DNA from: a virus
DNA length: 60,216 nucleotides
IMG/VR virus record: IMGVR_UViG_3300026077_000003
Location: 1-60,216 of that record
Reading direction: 5' to 3' (one strand)
Below are positions 52,302-59,921 of the stretch, piece after piece. Numbering within the stretch: position 1 is the stretch's first letter; every line of letters begins with the position of its first letter. Made by a program: the position numbers and the translations under genes. The notes under the pieces are model-generated. The model ran no database searches. It was given only the letters and a program-made list of their open reading frames with translations, and had not been told where the DNA came from.

Positions 52302-53498
52302 GTGACCAATTCTTTGAGACCACATCAAGAGCGAGCATTGGAAGCAATGACTACGCAAGATAAAGGTCAAATCATAGTGCCTACTGGTGGAGGCAAAACA
52401 TTTATAATGATACAGGATACTATCAACCAGTTCCAAAGTAGTATCCCTAAAACTATTGTAGTAGTAGCACCTCGCATATTATTATCTCAACAGTTATGTG
52501 CTGATTTTATGTCACATATAGATGCTGATGTGTTACATGTACATAGTGGCAAGAGTAAATATCTTAATACTACAAAACCTGAGGAGATTATACAATGGGT
52601 TGATGATAGTGTTAAGCATAGAATAATATTCACAACATATCATTCACTTCATAGAATAGTGACTGATGTTGATACAATATATTTTGATGAAGCACACAAT
52701 AGTGTAGCAAGATCATTCTTTAATGCAACTCAGTATTTCGCTAATAAGAATGTATCTAATCGCTGCTACTACATGACAGCGACACCTAGGGTGTCTAGGA
52801 AGCACGAGAGGGGCATGAATAATGCTGAGGTATATGGTAACATCATCTGTAATGTACAGGCAACAGAATTGATTGAGAGTGGAACTATACTACCACCTAC
52901 CATAGTACCATTTAATACTGAGAAACCTGCACAAGATAGTATAATAGACATTATTGATAATGCTTATGATGATGGTGTGCTTAAGGTATTAGTATCAGTA
53001 CCTAGTTCTAAAGTATTAGGTAAGATGTTGGGTCAATCATCATTGTTAGAGGAATTAAAAGAGAGAGACATTAATGTATTACATGTAACAAGTAAGTTTG
53101 GTGCATACGTTAATGATAAGAAAGTATCTCGTAACGAGTTCCTAACAACATTGCATGAGTGGTCAAAAGATGATACAATATCCTTTATATGCTTTCATTA
53201 TAGTATTCTTTCAGAGGGTATAAATGTAAGTGGATTGACTCATACTATTATGATGAGATATCTGTCAGTTGTAGAAATGGCACAAACCATAGGTAGAGTC
53301 ATTAGATTAGATGCTGACGATAGAGCAAGAATTAATAGTGGTGAGTTAGCACCTATGAATTGGTCACTATATAATAAACCAACAGGTTATGTTACAGTAC
53401 CAGTTCATCCTAAGACAAAGCACATAGTCAAGAGATTACAGAAAGTAGTTGATGCTATTTTTGTTGAGGGTAAACCACCAGTTTCATTAGTGAGTTAG
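52302..53498 (+). CDS. SF2 DEAH-type helicase
   Basis: This 398-residue, GTG-start protein has a complete set of superfamily 2 motifs. The Q-motif-like RPHQERALEA is followed by Walker A PTGGGKT (27-33), DEAH (129-132), MTATPR (motif III region, about 158), and a C-terminal RecA domain with FHYSILSEGINVSGLTHTIM and VVEMAQTIGRVIRLD (motifs V and VI). It lacks extra N- or C-terminal domains and resembles the ResIII/UvsW class of phage helicases. It is followed within 2 nt by an oxygenase. It may act in recombination, replication restart or with the nuclease-like gene at 54943. Confidence 0.88.
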   Translation: MTNSLRPHQERALEAMTTQDKGQIIVPTGGGKTFIMIQDTINQFQSSIPKTIVVVAPRILLSQQLCADFMSHIDADVLHVHSGKSKYLNTTKPEEIIQWVDDSVKHRIIFTTYHSLHRIVTDVDTIYFDEAHNSVARSFFNATQYFANKNVSNRCYYMTATPRVSRKHERGMNNAEVYGNIICNVQATELIESGTILPPTIVPFNTEKPAQDSIIDIIDNAYDDGVLKVLVSVPSSKVLGKMLGQSSLLEELKERDINVLHVTSKFGAYVNDKKVSRNEFLTTLHEWSKDDTISFICFHYSILSEGINVSGLTHTIMMRYLSVVEMAQTIGRVIRLDADDRARINSGELAPMNWSLYNKPTGYVTVPVHPKTKHIVKRLQKVVDAIFVEGKPPVSLVS

Positions 53499-53499
53499 T

Positions 53500-54135
53500 A
53501 TGGGAGACATTAAGGCACTATTTCCAGGATTTTATTATCATGGTGAAGTGCCTAGTCACGAATACCTTAAGAAACTATTTCTTAGTGAATTAAGTGATGC
53601 ACAATTAAATAGTCCATCTGATTGGAATTGTAAACTATCATCTAGTTTTGATAGTAGCACAAATCTAACAGACTTTTCATGGAATGTATTTGAGAAGGCA
53701 ATACAAGATAATATAATGAATATGCACATGAAATTAGGTGGTAAACCTGAGCATAGAATAGTTATGTTTGAGTCATGGATAAATGTATATAATCAGGGAG
53801 ATATGCAAGATGTACATACTCACTCAGGTGGGGATGATTGTACATTTAGTTGTGCATATTTTCTTGACTATATACCTGAGGAGGATGCTAATTTTATATT
53901 TTATTATCCCGATCAGAATATACATATAGGGAACTTCAGTAAGTATTATCCAGTTAATACAACTTGGTTCCCTGAGGTTAAAGAAGGGGATATAATTATA
54001 TTCCCTGCTTATCAACATCATCAAGTGAGTATGCAACAATCTAAACACAAACGTATCACAATATCTGCTAACTTTAAAGTTAGAGGTGATGATTACACAC
54101 CAACACAAAATGAATTAGTGAGGGAATTAGCATGA
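53500..54135 (+). CDS. 2OG-Fe(II) oxygenase (TIGR02466 type)
   Basis: This 211-residue protein has an ESWINVYNQGDMQDVHTHSG core (H106, H108), then EGDIIIFPAYQHHQVSM (H173 or H174) and KRITISANF (R185). The opening (LFPGFYYHGEVP) is the family type. It lies 1 nt after the helicase stop and overlaps the next gene by ATGA. Confidence 0.86.
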   Translation: MGDIKALFPGFYYHGEVPSHEYLKKLFLSELSDAQLNSPSDWNCKLSSSFDSSTNLTDFSWNVFEKAIQDNIMNMHMKLGGKPEHRIVMFESWINVYNQGDMQDVHTHSGGDDCTFSCAYFLDYIPEEDANFIFYYPDQNIHIGNFSKYYPVNTTWFPEVKEGDIIIFPAYQHHQVSMQQSKHKRITISANFKVRGDDYTPTQNELVRELA

Positions 54136-54698
54136 CATATAATATAGAAGGTGTCAACGTAATTGATGGATACTTTCCTGATTGGATTGTAGATGATGTT
54201 GCCAACTGGTTAACAGATTATTGTCCTATGTACTATAATAACGCACCTTATGGTGATGCTAGTAGTAGTAGATTTTGGGGTAATACTGTTATTAGAAATG
54301 ATGATTTTACAGATACATCACCATACTATTGGTTCTTTAGTTACCTATGTGAATGTGTAAAGAAAGATATATGCAAAGATAAACCCATATCACATATTCA
54401 TAGGTTATTAGTTAATGCTCAATCACCTGATATGCAAAGTGAATTCCATGATGATAGGCACATACCTGCAACAAGTGTTATATATCACGCATTTGGTGAA
54501 AGTGGTGATACTGAATTCGCTAGTGGTGATAGGGTTAGATTTAGACAAGGTAGATTAATAGTATTTGATAGTAAGATCAAGCACAAGGGGAATCCACCTT
54601 ATGTGCATGATAAAATGAGAATATCATTAGGAGTAATTGCAGATCATGTACCTAAGGACAGTTCTGCAACTATCACACAACAGGGAGTAATTTTCTAA
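54132..54698 (+). CDS. 2OG-Fe(II) oxygenase, P4H-like
   Basis: This is a 188-residue protein. The HxD pair is H106-D-D108 in QSEFHDDRHIPATSVIYHAF, followed by GRLIVFDSKIKHKGNPP (H151) and MRISLGV (R163). The FHDD and IxHKGNxP layout is typical of P4H-like phage oxygenases. The substrate is unknown. Confidence 0.85.
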   Translation: MTYNIEGVNVIDGYFPDWIVDDVANWLTDYCPMYYNNAPYGDASSSRFWGNTVIRNDDFTDTSPYYWFFSYLCECVKKDICKDKPISHIHRLLVNAQSPDMQSEFHDDRHIPATSVIYHAFGESGDTEFASGDRVRFRQGRLIVFDSKIKHKGNPPYVHDKMRISLGVIADHVPKDSSATITQQGVIF

Positions 54699-54911
54699 AT
54701 GGATGGTAAGATAGATGTCTCAACAAAAGAGTGTTATACACTCGTTAAAGCAAAACAGCATGTTGAGCAGTTGATGTCACTAACCAGTAAACTCGAAAGA
54801 TCAACTTATATTACAAAGTTGCTCAATCAGTTACATAAAGAGTTAGAATATCAGCATGAGGTTCGAAAGAACCCCAATCTAGTCAAGATAAATGATTCTT
54901 GGTTAGACTAA
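54699..54911 (+). CDS. Small helical protein, unknown
   Basis: This 70-residue protein starts immediately after the previous stop. It is mostly helical (KAKQHVEQLMSLTSKLERST, LNQLHKELEYQHEVRKNP). No family is recognised. Confidence 0.55.
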   Translation: MDGKIDVSTKECYTLVKAKQHVEQLMSLTSKLERSTYITKLLNQLHKELEYQHEVRKNPNLVKINDSWLD

Positions 54912-54942
54912 ATACAAACAAATCACTTTAGTCTCGGAGGAG

Positions 54943-56091
54943 ATGATGACAACTAAAAAGACCAAAAAAGGTGCAGGATCAACAACAGATCACTACATCC
55001 AAGATGCTGCTGAAATATATCTTGCAGCAGAATTACAAAAGCAAGCAGAGAATAATGAGGTTGCGATCTCAAACTGTGCTGCTACTCAGGAAGAGGAGTG
55101 GATCACATACTGCACAGAACGTGGAGTATTATCTAAATTCTTATCATCTAAGTATAAAACAAATGTTGATAAGACAGTACATAAACTATTACCTGAGTTT
55201 ATTAAAACATATCCTAACAGGAAGTTTTACTTTACATGTGTAGATGCTGAGTTCAGAAACAAGAATCTAAAAGGTGATCTATTAATCACATTTGATGATT
55301 GTTCACAAGTTTCAGTATCAGTTAAGAACTACAAAAATGGTTTTGATTCTATACAAGTATGCTCAGGAACATTTAACTCAACACTAAACAATTTCTTATT
55401 TGATAATACTAACTGTTCTCCAGGAATGTATAAAGATAGTAGAGGTAATAAGTTTAAAGGTAGTAAGAGAGAATTAAGAGATGAATTAGTTACTGAAATT
55501 GCACCACAATTAATAGGTTACTATCATCAATTAGATGCAATCAATGATGCAGTTCGCAATTTCTATATTAATAGCGATCAAGCAGAGCATTGGGACAATG
55601 TTAAGGATCAATGGCAGTCAGATTGCAAAACAATAGGTACACAAGTTGCTGCTACTATTACTGAAGCAGTTAACCAGATTGACAACAAATTAGTATTAAA
55701 TAGACTACTAAAAGCAACTGGTATTGTATCTGATGAGCATCTATTGTGCATAGGTAAAGGTAACTATCTATTCTCAGTTACAGATGAGAAGTATGCTGCA
55801 TTACAGTTAAGACTAAGAAATGCAACTCATGTAGTTACAACAAATAGAGGACAATCAGTTTTCTATGATATATGTGATGATAACGGTACTATCTTGACTA
55901 TTAATCAACCTTGCACACTTCAGAAAAATGGTGCATGGCACGCATTAAATGAAGATAGATTTGATGGATTAAGAGAGAAGAAAGATAAAGGTAAGAAAGT
56001 ATTACTTGCATGGGGTCAGAGAAGACCTGCAAAGAGCAAGGAACTTGCTACCAGTACCAACACATACCTTAGACTAAGGGAAGCGGTTTAA
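54943..56091 (+). CDS. Putative PD-(D/E)XK nuclease-like protein
   Basis: This is a 382-residue protein. Residues 111-131 (GDLLITFDDCSQVSVSVKNY) have the D112 ... S-x-K128 arrangement found in restriction-type nucleases (ligand D, then [EDS]xK). Upstream E103 and the KFLSSKYK/HKLLPEFIKTY helices would form the usual N-terminal half. The C-terminal half (about 230-382) contains a long helix and a beta-rich tail. A GGAGGAG ribosome site precedes it and two ATGs begin the frame. If it is a nuclease, a host-DNA or competitor-DNA degrading role is possible. The assignment is by eye only. Confidence 0.5.
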   Translation: MMTTKKTKKGAGSTTDHYIQDAAEIYLAAELQKQAENNEVAISNCAATQEEEWITYCTERGVLSKFLSSKYKTNVDKTVHKLLPEFIKTYPNRKFYFTCVDAEFRNKNLKGDLLITFDDCSQVSVSVKNYKNGFDSIQVCSGTFNSTLNNFLFDNTNCSPGMYKDSRGNKFKGSKRELRDELVTEIAPQLIGYYHQLDAINDAVRNFYINSDQAEHWDNVKDQWQSDCKTIGTQVAATITEAVNQIDNKLVLNRLLKATGIVSDEHLLCIGKGNYLFSVTDEKYAALQLRLRNATHVVTTNRGQSVFYDICDDNGTILTINQPCTLQKNGAWHALNEDRFDGLREKKDKGKKVLLAWGQRRPAKSKELATSTNTYLRLREAV

Positions 56092-56660
56092 TGAGGAATA
56101 CATACGATTTATTCCCTATTAAATACCACCATGTACACATCCGTAACCATTCGGATGTGTTTGGTAAATTATATGATAGTGCTAAACATTTATTAAACTC
56201 ATCTAAAGGTAAATGGAATTGTGATACACAAACCACATTCTTTGATGAAAATGATATTGTAGCACCTGATGAATTAGGTGAAATGTTATCACCTTACCTA
56301 TATCAATATTTTCCACCTGAGGTGAATATTAATATAGTTAACAGTTGGATAAATGTATATGATAAAGGTAATTGGCAAGAACCACATCATCACATAGTAT
56401 TTCCTGAGTTCATCAATTTTAGTGGTGTGATATTCATTAACTATGATCCTGAGAATGATGCTAAATTCTATTTTGAGAATATGAACTTAGATCATACTAT
56501 CTCAGGTTACACCCATATAATGAAACAAGATCCAATTTTAGAACCACCAGTACGTCAGGGTGATATGATAGTATTTCCATCATTCATACGTCATGGAGTA
56601 CACCTACAAAAGAATGATTCTAAGCGAACCACATTATCATTTAATTTGGACGTTAGGTAG
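56091..56660 (+). CDS. 2OG-Fe(II) oxygenase (TIGR02466 type)
   Basis: This is a 189-residue protein. It opens with LFPIKYHHVHI. The core has NSWINVYDKGNWQEPHHHIV (H99-H101 as candidate ligands), NFSGVIFINYDP, QGDMIVFPSFIRHGVHLQ (H168) and KRTTLSFNLDV (R179). It is coupled to the nuclease-like gene by a 1-nt overlap and is the last oxygenase of the island. Confidence 0.85.
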   Translation: MRNTYDLFPIKYHHVHIRNHSDVFGKLYDSAKHLLNSSKGKWNCDTQTTFFDENDIVAPDELGEMLSPYLYQYFPPEVNINIVNSWINVYDKGNWQEPHHHIVFPEFINFSGVIFINYDPENDAKFYFENMNLDHTISGYTHIMKQDPILEPPVRQGDMIVFPSFIRHGVHLQKNDSKRTTLSFNLDVR

Positions 56661-56710
56661 GACACTTAATGAACCTGCACATCACATGATGAATTACCAT
56701 GGTGATGTAC

Positions 56711-56716
56711 TATAAT
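56711..56716 (+). promoter_or_regulatory. -10 box TATAAT at start of early small-gene cluster
   Basis: TATAAT lies 25 nt upstream of the next ATG. An imperfect hairpin (ATCACATG with CATGGTGAT, one bulge, 56681-56706) covers the -35 area and might be an operator. No good -35 is seen. Confidence 0.4.
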
Positions 56717-56741
56717 TAGTATGTAAACAAGAGAACAACTC

Positions 56742-56927
56742 ATGGACAGACAACCACTAATCGATTCTATGGGTGATGCACTTCTCAAATCTATCACTAA
56801 GTCTGTATCAAATGATGAGTTAGAAAATGCTCATGCACTTTATACTGAATGGGTAGTTGATGGTGTTGATCCTGAGGATAATGATTATGAGTTCCTATTA
56901 TTAAATGATCTCTCAGAAATCCAATGA
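56742..56927 (+). CDS. Small acidic protein, unknown
   Basis: This 61-residue acidic protein has an N-terminal helix (GDALLKSITKSVSNDELENA) and an acidic tail. It is the first of a chain of small genes and overlaps the next by ATGA. No family is recognised. Confidence 0.5.
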   Translation: MDRQPLIDSMGDALLKSITKSVSNDELENAHALYTEWVVDGVDPEDNDYEFLLLNDLSEIQ

Positions 56928-57187
56928 TCTCAATGAAAACAATCAACACATCAGATTTATGCAGAGACACAATGAGACAATGTGTCAAGGATTCTGATTT
57001 TTTATCATCCATTGTAGGTGAGTACATCCAACTACTCAACAATGAACAGAGAGCAACCCTAAGAGAGTCTCTCAACTATGCTCAAGAAGAAGTATTAGTT
57101 GATGATAAGGGTTATGTATCATCACATACAGAATTAATTGATGACTCTACATACAAACAACAATTCTATGGAGGTACAGCAGACTAA
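56924..57187 (+). CDS. Small helical protein, unknown
   Basis: This is 87 residues (or 84 from an ATG at 56933). A helical middle (SSIVGEYIQLLNNEQRATLR) precedes a polar tail. It is coupled by ATGA upstream and by a 1-nt overlap downstream. No family is recognised. Confidence 0.5.
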   Translation: MISMKTINTSDLCRDTMRQCVKDSDFLSSIVGEYIQLLNNEQRATLRESLNYAQEEVLVDDKGYVSSHTELIDDSTYKQQFYGGTAD

Positions 57188-57351
57188 TGAAGTATGATAT
57201 GTATTCACTACTCAATGAAGATCAGATAGAAGAGATCTCAGTCATGCTACTTGATGCCCTCGCTGCCCAAGATGTCTATCCAGAAATTTGGGAGATTGAT
57301 ATCAATTGTATTGTTGATGATGTCTTTGATGTTAGTGAGGTTACAGCATGA
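57187..57351 (+). CDS. Short acidic protein, unknown
   Basis: This 54-codon ORF starts in the TAATG that ends the previous gene and stops in an ATGA that starts the next. It is strongly acidic (SVMLLDALAAQDVYPEIWEI and CIVDDVFDVSEV). The two couplings support it. Confidence 0.5.
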   Translation: MKYDMYSLLNEDQIEEISVMLLDALAAQDVYPEIWEIDINCIVDDVFDVSEVTA

Positions 57352-57506
57352 AACAATACCAATTGCCTAGGGTGCTGCTACGTCACGAACCTGATTTAAG
57401 TTTGATGACAGATCAACAGTTAACAATCTGGGCAGAGGATGTTAGAAAAATACATCCAGATTTTCCATTTGATTCCCACATACTAGAGAGATTAAACAAT
57501 GAATGA
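57348..57506 (+). CDS. Short protein, unknown
   Basis: This 52-codon ORF overlaps both neighbours (ATGA upstream, 8 nt downstream). It shows a basic N-terminus (QYQLPRVLLRHEPD) and a helical end (DSHILERLNN). No family is recognised. Confidence 0.48.
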   Translation: MKQYQLPRVLLRHEPDLSLMTDQQLTIWAEDVRKIHPDFPFDSHILERLNNE

Positions 57507-57681
57507 ACGTGAATTCTACTACAACATGGCAGTTTATCTAAATGATAAAGAAATCCATGAGATCTGGCAAATATGTGGTAAAGCACTTGACAGACACAAC
57601 TACAAGGATCATCACATGGGTGAACTATCCATAAGGGTATATGATTCTAGTTTGACTGAACAACCAGAAGAGTCAGTCTAA
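57499..57681 (+). CDS. Short protein, unknown
   Basis: This 60-residue ORF has a YNMAVYLNDKEIHEIWQICG segment and a His-rich middle (DRHNYKDHHMGEL). It is the last gene before an operator-like palindromic region. Confidence 0.48.
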   Translation: MNEREFYYNMAVYLNDKEIHEIWQICGKALDRHNYKDHHMGELSIRVYDSSLTEQPEESV

Positions 57682-57693
57682 TTAGTGTCACAT

Positions 57694-57729
57694 CACTATT
57701 GTAATAGTGGATATGATCTATTATAATAG
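57694..57729 (+). promoter_or_regulatory. Promoter with two palindromes (operator-like)
   Basis: CACTATT-GT-AATAGTG (57694-57709) is a perfect inverted repeat with a 2-nt spacer. It is followed by the 12-nt perfect palindrome CTATTATAATAG (57718-57729), which contains the -10 TATAAT (57722-57727). TTGTAA (57699-57704) sits exactly 17 nt upstream of the -10 and inside the first palindrome. A dimeric repressor binding here would block transcription. Confidence 0.65.
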
Positions 57730-57756
57730 TATTATAAACAACATTAATCAATTATC

Positions 57757-57999
57757 ATGGCATCTTTACAAGAATTTGTGAATTATGTGTGGGATTTCTA
57801 TAAACCACATTCTGAACTTTATCCTATTAAAGGTTTAGTTAAGCAAGATATTTATGATGCTTTCTTTACATATAAGGAGAGGATTGAGAAGGGAGATTTA
57901 GAATATGTTCATTATTCATGGGGTGATGGTGATAGTTTAGACAGAGAAAGAGTAAGAGATATTATACTTGAGAATCCAAGATTTGAGGTGGCAGTATGA
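57757..57999 (+). CDS. Small protein, unknown
   Basis: This is an 80-residue protein with an aromatic N-terminal helix (LQEFVNYVWDFYKPHSELYP) and a helical C-terminal half ending in RERVRDIILENPRFEVAV. It is the first gene behind the palindromic promoter and overlaps the next by ATGA. No family is recognised. Confidence 0.55.
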   Translation: MASLQEFVNYVWDFYKPHSELYPIKGLVKQDIYDAFFTYKERIEKGDLEYVHYSWGDGDSLDRERVRDIILENPRFEVAV

Positions 58000-58133
58000 A
58001 ACTAATTCTATTAATTGTCATTGGAGTATTAATTTATCAGTCTGATGATTCACGTTATTTTATTAGTGACCAACTACAAAATGCAAGTGAATTTGTTAGA
58101 CCAGATCCCAAATTTATGAACATTCGTTATTAA
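57996..58133 (+). CDS. Small protein with N-terminal signal/anchor helix
   Basis: This 45-codon ORF encodes a hydrophobic N-terminus (MKLILLIVIGVLIY) that may be a signal anchor, and a polar tail (DQLQNASEFVRPDPKF). It is coupled to the preceding gene by ATGA. Function is unknown. Confidence 0.5.
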   Translation: MKLILLIVIGVLIYQSDDSRYFISDQLQNASEFVRPDPKFMNIRY

Positions 58134-58135
58134 TT

Positions 58136-58312
58136 ATGAGAACAATTCACGTCACTAATGATGAACTTTATGAGTTCGTTAAGTTATATGATCTCTTAAG
58201 AGATATGGATTTTGAGTTAACATCAAATCAAGAAAGTGTATTTGAGAAAGTATTAGAAATGGATGCAAATACTACATTCATTGATATAAACAACAATGGA
58301 GGTAAGTATTAA
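58136..58312 (+). CDS. Short acidic protein, unknown
   Basis: This 58-codon ORF starts 2 nt after the preceding stop and overlaps the next start by one base (TAATG). It is acidic and helical (DELYEFVKLYDLLRDMDFEL). No family is recognised. Confidence 0.5.
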   Translation: MRTIHVTNDELYEFVKLYDLLRDMDFELTSNQESVFEKVLEMDANTTFIDINNNGGKY

Positions 58313-58587
58313 TGAGCGATCTAATTACAATTGATTCTGATTACTTTGGGATGACATTCTATTTTGATGATGATAACGATCTCATGTATGCACCATCACT
58401 AATTGATGGTGGATATGATAAAGATTGTGAGGGTTATGTACATGAATGGGATGATTTTGATGGATGTAACTATAAAGAATTATTTGCAATCATCCGAGAG
58501 TTAACATTACTTAATCGCATAAAAGAGATTAATGAAACTGTTACTCAATCATATATGTACAACAACAAGGAGTTATTTAACAAATGA
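58312..58587 (+). CDS. Acidic small protein, unknown
   Basis: This is a 91-residue protein. Its first half is very Asp-rich (FYFDDDNDLMYAPSLID, YVHEWDDFDG) and its second half helical. It could mimic nucleic acid by charge, which is inference only. It overlaps the next gene by ATGA. Confidence 0.52.
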   Translation: MSDLITIDSDYFGMTFYFDDDNDLMYAPSLIDGGYDKDCEGYVHEWDDFDGCNYKELFAIIRELTLLNRIKEINETVTQSYMYNNKELFNK

Positions 58588-58820
58588 AATCATCATTAAA
58601 GAAACAGAAACTAAAGGCACAAGTTAAGTCACGTTTTTATTACTTATTCTGGGGAATTGCCACAGTAAGTGTTGTTGGAGGTCAGTTACTTGTATCCAAT
58701 GGATATAATAAAATGACTGAACAAATAGAGCAATTAAATAACATTTTAATTGAGAATAGTCGTTCTAATTATAATCGTTATCCAAAAGGTTCACCTGTTC
58801 CCGATATCATTTTATTATGA
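58584..58820 (+). CDS. Single-span membrane protein with coiled coil
   Basis: This is a 78-residue protein. A basic N-terminus (KKQKLKAQVKSR) is followed by one transmembrane helix (about 19-40, YYLFWGIATVSVVGGQLLVS) and an extracytoplasmic coiled-coil-like tail (KMTEQIEQLNNILIEN). This topology resembles spanins or holin-like accessory proteins, but no lysis partner is recognised. It overlaps the next by ATGA. Confidence 0.52.
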   Translation: MKSSLKKQKLKAQVKSRFYYLFWGIATVSVVGGQLLVSNGYNKMTEQIEQLNNILIENSRSNYNRYPKGSPVPDIILL

Positions 58821-58966
58821 TATATCAGAAGACTTGTTTAACATTACTGGTGATATTATCTACCATAAATGTAATCATTAGCTATGGAAAGCAAGATACC
58901 ATACCATGCGAGCGAAGTCAATATTTAGTGGACAGTCAGACAACCTACACATCTCTTATGGAATAG
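58817..58966 (+). CDS. Small protein with hydrophobic N-terminus
   Basis: This 49-codon ORF is coupled by ATGA to the preceding membrane protein. A hydrophobic segment (LTLLVILSTINVIISYG) is followed by a polar tail with one Cys (IPCERSQYLVDSQ). It may be an exported or membrane partner of its neighbour. Confidence 0.48.
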   Translation: MIYQKTCLTLLVILSTINVIISYGKQDTIPCERSQYLVDSQTTYTSLME

Positions 58967-58980
58967 TGCGGATGATCGCC

Positions 58981-58986
58981 TATAAT
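58981..58986 (+). promoter_or_regulatory. -10 box TATAAT
   Basis: A perfect TATAAT lies 32 nt before the next ATG, which also has an AAAGGAG ribosome site (59003-59009). No clear -35 is visible. Confidence 0.42.
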
Positions 58987-59018
58987 AAGTACATACCAAA
59001 CAAAGGAGAACTTCCCAA

Positions 59019-59336
59019 ATGAGACAAATCGAAAGAAACATGAACAGAGCGATTAGAAACAATGCTAACTTTTCTTCATCAAACACTAGCGTTGTATCTG
59101 AGGACGGTGTTTCTATCGTTCGTTTACATGGCAACCACATTGCCACAATCACAAATAACGGAATTGAGTTATTTGATGGCGGTTGGCAGTCAAACACCAC
59201 TAAGAGTCGTTTAAATGCTCTTTGTGACGAGTTTGCTTACGGTTGCAGAGTATTCCAAAAGAATTGGGAGTGGTTCGTATCTACAAGATCAGGCACAGTT
59301 GATTTTGATAACGGAATCACTCTAAACTTTAACTAA
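59019..59336 (+). CDS. Conserved phage protein of unknown function
   Basis: This is a 105-residue protein. The block IVRLHGNHIATITNNGIELF followed by GGWQSNTTKSRLNALCDEF is a recurring pattern in early genes of unrelated phages (HGNxIA..., W-x-TxTTxxRLNAL). The C-terminal part holds WEWFVSTRSGTVDFDNGITL. It is soluble. It has a good ribosome site and is probably expressed early. Function is unknown. Confidence 0.65.
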   Translation: MRQIERNMNRAIRNNANFSSSNTSVVSEDGVSIVRLHGNHIATITNNGIELFDGGWQSNTTKSRLNALCDEFAYGCRVFQKNWEWFVSTRSGTVDFDNGITLNFN

Positions 59337-59360
59337 TTCACCCTAATTTCTTATTTTAAC

Positions 59361-59531
59361 ATGAAGTACCTTGACTTACTCACAGAATTGCAAAACTTAA
59401 CAGAAGAGCAATTATTACAGGATGTTATAGTTTACAACAATTCCTACAAAGGTTATCATGCTGCTAGTAATATATTCTTAGCGAATGAAACCGATCCAAT
59501 CGCACTCAATCAACCATTTTTAACAGTTTAG
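59361..59531 (+). CDS. Short acidic/helical protein, unknown
   Basis: This 56-codon ORF runs from an ATG at 59361 to a TAG 4 nt before the next start. It shows LLTELQNLTEEQLLQDVIVY and a YHAASNIFLANETDP tail. Spacing and codon pattern fit its neighbours. Confidence 0.5.
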   Translation: MKYLDLLTELQNLTEEQLLQDVIVYNNSYKGYHAASNIFLANETDPIALNQPFLTV

Positions 59532-59535
59532 AACA

Positions 59536-59739
59536 ATGACCGAATTCCTTTACACAATCGAAACCCCTAAAAACTTTGATGATGGGGACATCCAAACCTC
59601 TAGTCTTGACAAGGCAAATGACCTATGTTTTGACTTATCTTTAGAGTATGATTATTCATGCGTTAGATGTAACATAACAGGTGAAATCGTTGCCGAGTAT
59701 GGTGAAGTTTTCCCATTAGTTGCGGAGGGTTATGTATAA
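59536..59739 (+). CDS. Small protein, unknown
   Basis: This 67-residue soluble protein has three cysteines (DLCFDLSLEYDYSCVRC). The pattern ETPKNFDDGDIQTSSLDKAN suggests a compact alpha/beta fold. It is coupled to the next by TAATG. No family is recognised. Confidence 0.52.
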   Translation: MTEFLYTIETPKNFDDGDIQTSSLDKANDLCFDLSLEYDYSCVRCNITGEIVAEYGEVFPLVAEGYV

Positions 59740-59921
59740 TGAGTTGCCTACAAAATGAAGCACTATTAGAAACAATCTATGATGAAGTTTGGGAGGAGTT
59801 TAGAACAATTAACAACCTAACTTCAGATCAACTTTATACATTAGAGCAGAATTCTCCAACTGGTGTTATACAACAGATAGAGGATGAAACTAACAAACGT
59901 TTTGAGGATTTAATCCAATGA
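59739..59921 (+). CDS. Small acidic protein, unknown
   Basis: This 60-residue acidic helical protein is coupled to both neighbours (TAATG upstream, ATGA downstream). It is Glu-rich (ETIYDEVWEEFRTINNLTSD). No family is recognised. Confidence 0.5.
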   Translation: MSCLQNEALLETIYDEVWEEFRTINNLTSDQLYTLEQNSPTGVIQQIEDETNKRFEDLIQ

